Positions 1-7,000 of a DNA stretch of 64,000 nt are shown here, in pieces. Positions within the stretch are counted from its first letter, which is position 1. Every line of letters begins with the position of its first letter. The stretch covers positions 62,001 through 126,000 of the forward strand of contig NZ_FOSS01000005.1 in NCBI RefSeq assembly GCF_900114355.1, in the 5' to 3' direction. The notes under the pieces were generated by a model. It was not told the origin of the DNA. It was given only the letters and a program-made list of their open reading frames with translations, and made no database searches. Source of the stretch: Lysobacter sp. cf310 (lineage in GTDB: Bacteria > Pseudomonadota > Gammaproteobacteria > Xanthomonadales > Xanthomonadaceae). The position numbers were made by a program, and so were the translations under genes.

Positions 1-415
1 TGCTGATGCGCTGGACGAAATCCGGACGCGCCGCGTCGGTGTAACCGTCGACCTGGAGCAGGCCGCAGATCGAGGCGATCTCGCGCTCGTACTTGTCCAG
101 CGGCTCGATCAGGTTGCCGGTCATGCGCTGCGAGCCGAGCAGGCCGTACTTGTGCACGAACTGCTTCTTGCGCTCCAGCTCTTCCCAGGACTCCTGCTGA
201 TGGGTCGCGGCGACCACCTGGTAGAAGCGGTCGATGACCACATCGCTGCCGAGCTGCTTCTTGATCTGCGCCAGCTCCTCGAGCTGGCGGCTGCTCAATC
301 CGCCGCTGGTGTCGGCGGTCTTCTGGATGGTCTCCAGCACTTGCTGGCGGGCACGCAGCTCCTGGCGCTTCTTCAGCTCGCGCTCGCCCAGGTCAACCAG
401 CAGGATACGTTTCAT
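1..415 (-). CDS. Hypothetical protein, truncated by window edge (last gene seen of the peptidase operon)
   Basis: Only the first 138 codons are inside the window. The product begins MKRILLVDLGERELKKRQEL and is rich in charged, helix-forming residues (many Glu, Lys, Gln), with no signal peptide or membrane segment. I do not recognise a family. The start codon overlaps the stop of the small upstream frame (TCATGA), and the gene continues the run of coupled minus-strand genes that starts near 9485, so it probably belongs to the same transcription unit as the peptidases. The function is unknown. The visible part resembles a small coiled, cytosolic accessory protein, but the C-terminus is missing and could hold another domain. 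Confidence 0.7.
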   Translation of the reverse strand, partial: MKRILLVDLGERELKKRQELRARQQVLETIQKTADTSGGLSSRQLEELAQIKKQLGSDVVIDRFYQVVAATHQQESWEELERKKQFVHKYGLLGSQRMTGNLIEPLDKYEREIASICGLLQVDGYTDAARPDFVQRIS

Positions 416-549
416 GACGGTTCTCTCGCGTTGGTAACGGATTGGGAGGAGCAGGACGGGGTGGAGCGGGCGTGGCGCACGGCGTTACGCTGGTCTGCCG
501 CGGCGCCCGCGTGCCTGCGGGACTTGCTGTTGTGTCGTTTGCTCGCCAT
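412..549 (-). CDS. Possible 45-residue basic small protein
   Basis: This short frame runs from ATG at 549 to a TGA that overlaps the next start codon by 4 bases. A good ribosome binding site (GAGGAG) lies a few bases upstream. The product is basic and rich in Ser, Arg and Ala, beginning MASKRHNSKSRRHAGAAA, with no recognisable domain. It fills the 200-base gap between the subtilisin-like gene and the next gene, and the coupled junction matches the style of the rest of the operon. Low-complexity composition means it could equally be a leader that only serves to deliver ribosomes to the following gene. Confidence 0.4.
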   Translation of the reverse strand: MASKRHNSKSRRHAGAAADQRNAVRHARSTPSCSSQSVTNAREPS

Positions 550-616
550 GGGGCTCTCCTCGGCAGCGTTGCGTGGTGCGTGTGTGTGACGGTTGCATCG
601 GTTGCGTGGTAGGGGT

Positions 617-2035
617 TCAGGCCGCGGCCAGCGCAGCTGGCGGTTCGACCGGTTCGTCGCCTTCGTCGCGGATCGCGCGGTCGATGCGCGCGTCCAGCGC
701 CTGCAGCGCGGCCATCGCGTCGACCACGCCGTGGCCGCAGCCTTCGACGCCGGCGCTTGCGAACGGGCGCGCGCTCTCGATCAGGACCTCGCGCGCCTCG
801 ACGCTGTCCAGCGGCCAGGCGCGGCGCTGCGAGCGCGAGGCCAGCAATCCGCAGATCGCGGCCACGAAGGGCGAAGCGAAGCTGGTGCCGCTGGCGGTCT
901 GGTATCCCTCCAGGCCGCAGGTGAGGATGTCGCGCCCGGGCGCGCAGATCGCCACGTGCTCGCCGCGCGTGCTGAAGCTGGCCGGGCGGCGCTGGCTGTC
1001 GATCGCGCCGACCGCGATCACGCCTTCGTGCGCGGCCGGGTAGTACTTCTCGGTGAGGCCGGAATTGCCGCTGGCCGCGACCAGGATCACGCCGCGCGCG
1101 AGCGCGTAGCGCACGATCTCCTCGTGCGGCTTGGGCGCGTCCGCACCCAGCGACGATTCGGGCGTGCCGAAACTCATGTTGATGACCTTCACGCCCAGAT
1201 CGATCAGGCGTTTCATGCCGGCATCGATGTTGTCCAGGGCGCCGACGCCGAAACGGCGATCGTCCGCGCCCACCGCCGCGCCCAGCACCCGCACCGGGGT
1301 CAGGCCGCAGGCGCCGGCGCCGCCGGGCGGGATGTCGCGGCCGCGCGCGACCAGGATCCCGGCGCAGCCGGTGCCGTGGCCGACCTCGTCCTGCGGGCGT
1401 TCGCCGCGCTGGCGGTAGTCGCCGACCAGAGTCAGGCCGCCGACCGTGGCCGGATCCAGATCGACGCTGTCGAAGCCGGCGCGCAGCCGCGTCGACAGCT
1501 CTTCGTGCTGGACCGCGACGCCGGTGTCGGCCAGGCCGATCACGGTGGCCGGATCGCCGGGCTCGTAGGCCAGCGCCTGCGGCAGGCGGATCAGCTCGCG
1601 CGCCCAGGCGCGTTCGGCCGTGCGTGCGGCAGCGGGCGTGGCGAACGGTGCGCTGCACAGGTGATCGGCGCCGACGCGCTCGACCATCGGCAGCTCCGCC
1701 AGCGCCTGCAACAGCTTGTAGGCGCCGCTGGGATCGCGCAGCTCGATGCGCAGCACGCGGGCCACGCCGCTGAGCTGTTCGATCTCGTCGAAACGGCGCG
1801 CGCCGCTCACCGCGCGCGCGCTGCGCGGCGTACGCGCGCTGTGCAGGCGCGCGGCGCGGAACGCGCCGGCGTGATGGCGCAGCAGGCGATCGATCACGCC
1901 GCCGTCGATGTGCTCGGCGATCGGCGTGCCGTATTGAGTGCAGGCGCGCAGGCCGGGCAGGTGCTCGGGCACTTCGCCCAGGCGCAGGGTGACCAGCAGG
2001 CGGCCGGGCACGCGCGAGGCATAGGCGGCGTTCAT
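617..2035 (-). CDS. Subtilisin-like (S8) serine protease, 472 aa
   Basis: A peptidase S8 domain occupies about residues 160-440 with the full triad: Asp170 in LADTGV, His220 in GHGTGC and Ser385 in SGTSFASP. The oxyanion Asn lies in AASGNSG. The first 160 residues are an unassigned N-terminal region that could act as a prodomain or a targeting module. There is no signal peptide, which is unusual for a subtilase and suggests a cytosolic role or non-classical release. The start codon overlaps the stop of the upstream gene by four bases, so translation is coupled. Family knowledge supports endopeptidase activity. A part in a defence or signalling operon is inferred from the neighbours. Confidence 0.9.
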   Translation of the reverse strand: MNAAYASRVPGRLLVTLRLGEVPEHLPGLRACTQYGTPIAEHIDGGVIDRLLRHHAGAFRAARLHSARTPRSARAVSGARRFDEIEQLSGVARVLRIELRDPSGAYKLLQALAELPMVERVGADHLCSAPFATPAAARTAERAWARELIRLPQALAYEPGDPATVIGLADTGVAVQHEELSTRLRAGFDSVDLDPATVGGLTLVGDYRQRGERPQDEVGHGTGCAGILVARGRDIPPGGAGACGLTPVRVLGAAVGADDRRFGVGALDNIDAGMKRLIDLGVKVINMSFGTPESSLGADAPKPHEEIVRYALARGVILVAASGNSGLTEKYYPAAHEGVIAVGAIDSQRRPASFSTRGEHVAICAPGRDILTCGLEGYQTASGTSFASPFVAAICGLLASRSQRRAWPLDSVEAREVLIESARPFASAGVEGCGHGVVDAMAALQALDARIDRAIRDEGDEPVEPPAALAAA

Positions 2036-2829
2036 GGCCGGCCTCCGGGCGCGTCGTCGCTCCAGCGGCCGGTGTGGCCCTCGCTGAGGCGCACGTGCGC
2101 GACTTCGCCGTCGCCGAAATCCAGCTCGGCGTCGCAGCCGAGCTGGCTGGCCAGCGGCGCCAGCACCAGCCGGCCCTCGTCGCTCTCGATCACCGGCACC
2201 GCCGCGCCGGCGGCGCGCACCAGCGGCAGGCGCCCGGCGCGCAGGGCCGGCGCGCTCACGTGCACGCGCTGGGAGGCGCGCGCGTCGCGCTCGTCGCCGC
2301 GCTCGACCCGGGTCACGCGCGGCGCGGCCGCGTTCATCAAGGCCTGCTGCAGGCGGTTGACCGGCATCCGCGACAGGCGCGCGATCACGTCGGTGCCGGC
2401 GCTTTGCTTGAGTTCGTTGAGCTGGGTGATGGTGCGCACGCCGATGCGCTCGAGCCGGCGCTGGTCGTCTTCGCTGATCGAATCGCCCAGCGCCTCGCGC
2501 AGGTTGAACTTCGGATCCTCGGCTTTGAAGTCGACCGCGTTCTCCTCGATCATCGGCTTGGTGATCGTGGTCAGCGCCAGTTTGATCGTGCTGGCCTCGG
2601 ACTCGCCGGGGCCGGCCGGGCGCAGGTAGACGTCGTCGTCGATCATCTGCACGAAGGCGCGCAGGTCCATCGACACTTCCTTGACCGCGAAGGTCAGCGG
2701 CAGCTTGCCGACCCGGGCCTTGATCGCCATCGCGGCCTGGGCCTTGTCCAATTGCTCGGTCAGGGCCTGGATGAACAGATCGAAAGGCACGCCGCTGTCG
2801 CGCAGCAGGGCCGGCATCTGCGCGCTCAT
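2032..2829 (-). CDS. Hypothetical protein of the peptidase operon, 265 aa
   Basis: No family was recognised with confidence. The first half (about residues 1-110) is a mixed alpha/beta region beginning MSAQMPALLRDSGVPFDLF. It is followed by a helical stretch (about 125-170) with the pattern LERIGVRTITQLNEL, which resembles the helix-hairpin-helix-like repeats used for DNA or protein contacts. The last 80 residues look like a small beta-rich module. There is no signal peptide. Both ends overlap neighbours by four bases (ATGA), so it is made in step with the Trypco2-like protein and the subtilase and probably acts in a complex with them. Confidence 0.8.
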   Translation of the reverse strand: MSAQMPALLRDSGVPFDLFIQALTEQLDKAQAAMAIKARVGKLPLTFAVKEVSMDLRAFVQMIDDDVYLRPAGPGESEASTIKLALTTITKPMIEENAVDFKAEDPKFNLREALGDSISEDDQRRLERIGVRTITQLNELKQSAGTDVIARLSRMPVNRLQQALMNAAAPRVTRVERGDERDARASQRVHVSAPALRAGRLPLVRAAGAAVPVIESDEGRLVLAPLASQLGCDAELDFGDGEVAHVRLSEGHTGRWSDDAPGGRP

Positions 2830-3077
2830 GGCCGGCCTCCGTCGGAACTCCAGCTCAAGGTCAGGCGCGAGGGCATCGCGTTCCAGGCGTTGATCTCGCG
2901 GCTGCGCGGCAGGTCGGCCAGTAGCACGCAGCCGCCGTCGCGCAGGATCGGTCGCAGCTCCAGCGGCAGGGTCATCTCGACGTGGGCCAGCTGCACTTCC
3001 ACCGGCAGGCCGCGCGCCTCGGCCGCGATCAGGCCGTCATGCAGCTCGTCCAGCAGTTGCGAGAGTTCGCGCAGCAT
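2826..3077 (-). CDS. Trypco2-like small protein (trypsin-co-occurring domain), 83 aa
   Basis: The product starts MLRELSQLLDELHDGLIAAE. It has an N-terminal amphipathic helix, then strands with GLPVEVQLAHVEMTLPLE and a final SRLTLSW strand. This layout matches my recollection of the Trypco2 domain, a small helix-plus-sheet module found beside trypsin-like proteases in NTP-dependent bacterial conflict systems. The assignment is by remembered pattern only. The start codon shares one base with the upstream stop (TGATG) and the stop overlaps the next start. A longer upstream extension of this frame exists but runs antiphase through the preceding gene, so the ATG at 3077 is preferred. Confidence 0.75.
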   Translation of the reverse strand: MLRELSQLLDELHDGLIAAEARGLPVEVQLAHVEMTLPLELRPILRDGGCVLLADLPRSREINAWNAMPSRLTLSWSSDGGRP

Positions 3078-4051
3078 CACGCGCCTCCTTCCGGCGTCGG
3101 CGCGGGCGCGGCGATCGCGGGTGCGGCGGCGGGCGCGGCCGCGCGCATCGCCGGCGAGTGGCGCTGCACCAGCGCGATCTTGGCCGCATCGGCCAAGCGC
3201 TCCAGCGGCAGGGTCTCGCTGACGAAGTTGAGTTTGACCTCGCCGAACAGGTCGGCGCGGACGTTGGATTCGTTCTGGGCGTTGACCGCGACCGTCGACA
3301 CCATGGTCGAGCTCTGGCCGCTGTAGCTGAGCGCGCCGCGCTCGCCCCAGTTGTTGACCGACTGCGGATCGGCGCCGACCGCGTACCCGACCTTGGCCGA
3401 GTCCTGGGCGGCGGCGCGGAACATCACCTTGCTGGTGATGCTGCCGTCGCGCACCACGACCCGGTTCATGCCCAGCATGACCATGGTCGCGAGCAATTGC
3501 TGGCGTTCGCCGCCGACCTTGAGCCGGACCTGCGGCAGCACGCGCTGTTCCAGCACCTCGGTGCTCAGTTCCTCGCCGTCGACGCCGTACTCGCTCAGCC
3601 ACGCCGGCATCAGGCCCTCGGCGCGCGGCGCCAGCTGGGCCTCGGTGCGTTCGCCGCCGTCGGGCAGCAGCAGTTGCACTTCGCCGGGATAACGGGTGGC
3701 CAGCCAGTCGCGCGCCTGATTCGGGCTGACGTTCTCTTCGGTGAACTGGTCCAGGGTCTTGGCCACCGCCGCGACCAGGCTGGAGTAGCTCTCCATCTGC
3801 CGGATCGAGGCGTCGACGATGGCGTCGAAGGTGCCGTGCACGAGCTGGGCGACGAAACCCGGGAAGTCGATCTCGTTGACCATCGCGCCGGCGCGGCGGG
3901 CGATGGTCTCGGTGGCCTGCGGCTTGGGCGCGGCCGCCGGCGCTGCCGCCGGAGCGCCCGCGGCGGGCGCGTCGGCGAGCGAGCGCGCGGGCGTTTGCGC
4001 CCCGTTCCTGGGCGGGAAGATCCTGCCGCGAGTGCCGTTGTGCTCGGACAC
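3077..4051 (-). CDS. Hypothetical protein of the peptidase operon, 324 aa
   Basis: An Ala/Pro-rich disordered N-terminus (residues 1-50) leads into a conserved-looking helical segment (about 55-125) containing DFPGFVAQLVHGTFDAIVDA and NQARDWLATRYPGEV. A mixed region follows, and the tail is again Ala/Pro-rich. There is no signal peptide and no enzyme motif that I can name. The helical segment with repeated aromatic and Gln residues looks like an assembly or membrane-contacting domain, but that is a guess. The gene sits 10 bases after the giant protease gene and overlaps the Trypco2-like gene by one base, so all three are co-expressed. Confidence 0.8.
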   Translation of the reverse strand: MSEHNGTRGRIFPPRNGAQTPARSLADAPAAGAPAAAPAAAPKPQATETIARRAGAMVNEIDFPGFVAQLVHGTFDAIVDASIRQMESYSSLVAAVAKTLDQFTEENVSPNQARDWLATRYPGEVQLLLPDGGERTEAQLAPRAEGLMPAWLSEYGVDGEELSTEVLEQRVLPQVRLKVGGERQQLLATMVMLGMNRVVVRDGSITSKVMFRAAAQDSAKVGYAVGADPQSVNNWGERGALSYSGQSSTMVSTVAVNAQNESNVRADLFGEVKLNFVSETLPLERLADAAKIALVQRHSPAMRAAAPAAAPAIAAPAPTPEGGA

Positions 4052-4061
4052 GATGCGATCC

Positions 4062-7000
4062 TCAGGCCGTCGTCACCCAGCGGTTCTCGCGCTCGTAGCG
4101 GCCGTCGCCGAGCAGGCGCAGTTCGATGCGCGCCGCCGGACTGCCCTGTGCGAGTCCGCTGAACCGGTAGTCGATGCTCACCTTCAAGGCCGCCACGCCG
4201 CCGACATCGGCGGCGTCCTCGATGCGCGCGGTCGCTTCCACGCCGTAGGCCAGGTTGGCCGGCAGGCCCGCGATCACGCGCACCTCGCCGACCGAGCCCT
4301 GCGAGGCGCGGAAATCCACGGTGATCGGCAGCGGCGAGGACTGGCCTTCGATGGCCGGCCATTCGCCGAGCTCGATGCGCACATCGGAAGCCGCGGCCGA
4401 ACTCACGCTGGGCGACAGCACCGCCGGCGACTTCAGGCCTTCGAGCTGGTCCAGGGCCCAGCGGCAGGCGCCGGCGCTGCCGCGCAGCACGCTCATGCGC
4501 GTGCCGGCGACGCGGCTGGGTTCGATCGGCTCGCGGGTTTCGCCCGAAGCGCTGGCGTCGCCGCCGGCGTCGAAGGCGCGCACCGGCAGGGGCGGACGCG
4601 CCAGACGCAGGCCGCCACCGCTGCCCAGCGATTGCGCCGTGGGGCGCGGCGCTTCCGGCGGCAGATACAGCACCCGCCAGTTGCCGTAGTCGGGTTCGGC
4701 CATGTTGCCGAAGTCGGCGGCGAAGTCGGCGAACGGCAGCCAGTCTTCGTAGCCGTTGTTGGCCGGATGGAAATCGATGGGATCGGCATCGAAAGCGACG
4801 CGCGTGTCCCAGGGATTGAGCACCTTGACCTGCACCGAGGCCGGGTCTTCCAGGTTGCCCTTGATGCCGCCGATCACCACCGCATGCGGCGCGCCGACGA
4901 TCACCACCCACAACGCGCCTAGCTCGCGCAGCCACTGCGCCCATTGGGTGGGCGTGTTGTAGAGACTGGCGTTGGACGGGTGCGGAATCACGGCGAAGCC
5001 GTAGCGGTCGCGCACCGCGTTGAGCAGATCCCAGCCATAGGAGCTGGCCAGCGAGCCGCCGACCTGATTGGCCAAGGTCTCGGGCGCGTACGAGGCGTTG
5101 TGGCGCCACGACAGCAGCATCGCCATCGACGCGGCCCAGCACGCATCCTTGTTCGGCTGCGGCACCAGCACCACCGGATAGTCGCTGCCGCTTTCGGACA
5201 GCGCGCGCACCGGCCGGCCCGCGCCCAGCGCGAAGGTGGTGGCACGCCCTTCGATCCAGTCGATCTTGGTCGGGGTGATGAAGCAGCCGCGGTTGAGGCC
5301 CTGCGCGGCCGGCTGCCCGGTCACGTGGACCGCGCAGACCTGGGCCTTGAGCGTGCCGCTGCTGCGATCCAGGTGATAGACCGGCGAGCCGCTGGCGCCG
5401 TGCAGGGTCAGGATCGGATACTCGATGACCTCGCCGTTGCTCTGCGAGGCCGCGTAGCCGCCGTGCAGGTGCTGCTTGTCGCCGTCGATCGCAGCGGTGA
5501 GCTCGGGCACCGCGTCGGAGGCGCCGGAGTAGCCGCAGACCACGATCGGCAGGCGATCGGACGGGGTGGCGTTGAGGAACTCGAAGTACTGCCCGTTCGG
5601 CGCCGCGATCGGCACGTTGTCGATCACCGCCAGGTCGTTCTCCCAGTTGCCGCTGCCGCTGTAGCGCGGCGCGATCCGCCACGACGAGCTGGGCAGCGTG
5701 CATTGACCGAACGGCTTGACGCCGGCGCCGTTCTGGCCCGGTATCACGGTCACGTCGACCTTGTTACGCAGGTTGTGCGCGCAGGTCAGGATGCTGTTGG
5801 GCCCGATGTAGAAGCCGGTGCCGCCCCAGCCGTTGCCGGCGCTGTCGGTCATCAGCAGTTGGCAGATCGCCGAATGCGGGAATGCGCGGGTGTCCTCGAC
5901 GCCGACGAACCATTCCTCGCGCGCCAGGCTGAAGGCGTCGTCCTGGCAGGTCAGCGCGCTCATCGGATTGGAGGGGTCGTAGAACGGCGTGATGATTTCC
6001 TGCGCGGTCGCGTAGGGACGCCCGGGCAGCGCGAGCGCCTTCGCGCGGCCGCGTCCACGCAAGCCCTGGGTGGTGGCGGGCGCGGGGACCGGTGCGGCCG
6101 CGGCGCGCACGCAGTCCATGTAGTGCTCCCAGTTCCACAGCCGGCTCGGGCAGTCGTGGTTGTCGCGCGGCGAGGCTTCCTGGTGACCGACGATGTGTTC
6201 GCGGTCGATCGGCAGGTTGTACTGCGCGCACAGCCAGGCGACCAGCGCCGCCGAGGCCTGGTATTGCTCCTCGGTCGGGTCCAGGCCGCGCTTGTTGGCG
6301 ACGTGCTCGATGCCGATGCCGTGGGTGTTGGCGCTGCTGGCATGCCAGGCCACGTCGTTGTTGCGCACCATCTGCACGACCTCGCCGTCGCGGCCGATCA
6401 CGTAGTGGGCGCTGACGGTGATGTGCTCGTTGCGCGAGTTGCGCTGGTCCGGATTCTGGAACCAGCCGATGGTGCCGGTGATGCGCGAGCCGCCGTCGGT
6501 GATGTGGATCACGATGCGGTCGACCGTACGCTGCGTGCGCATGGCGCGGTAGTTGCCCGAATACGCCGGCGCGAAACGGCTGGCGCCGGGGTACTCGGCG
6601 GTGGGCGCGTCGAACGCGCGCGCATGCCGGTACGACTGCTCGGCCGCGACGGTCTCGTCCGGAATCGGCTCGGAAATGCCCTTGTTGTCCTGCGCATCGT
6701 CCTCCAGCGCGAACGCGCGCGTGCGTCCGCGCGGGCCGCCGGGCATGCCCAGGGCGAAGCTGGTGGCGCGGCCCTCGATCCAGTCGATCTTGCTGGGGGT
6801 GATGAAGCAGCCGCGGTTGAGGCCCTGCGCGGCCGGCTCGCCGCTGACGTGGACCGCGCAGATCAGGGCCTTGAGCCCGCCGCGGTCGACCAGGGTGTAG
6901 ACCGGCGAACCACTGGCGCCCATCAGCGACAGGATCGGATAGTCGAGGGTTTCGGGATTGGGCTGCTCGCGCACGTAACCGCCGTGCAGGTGCTGCTTGT

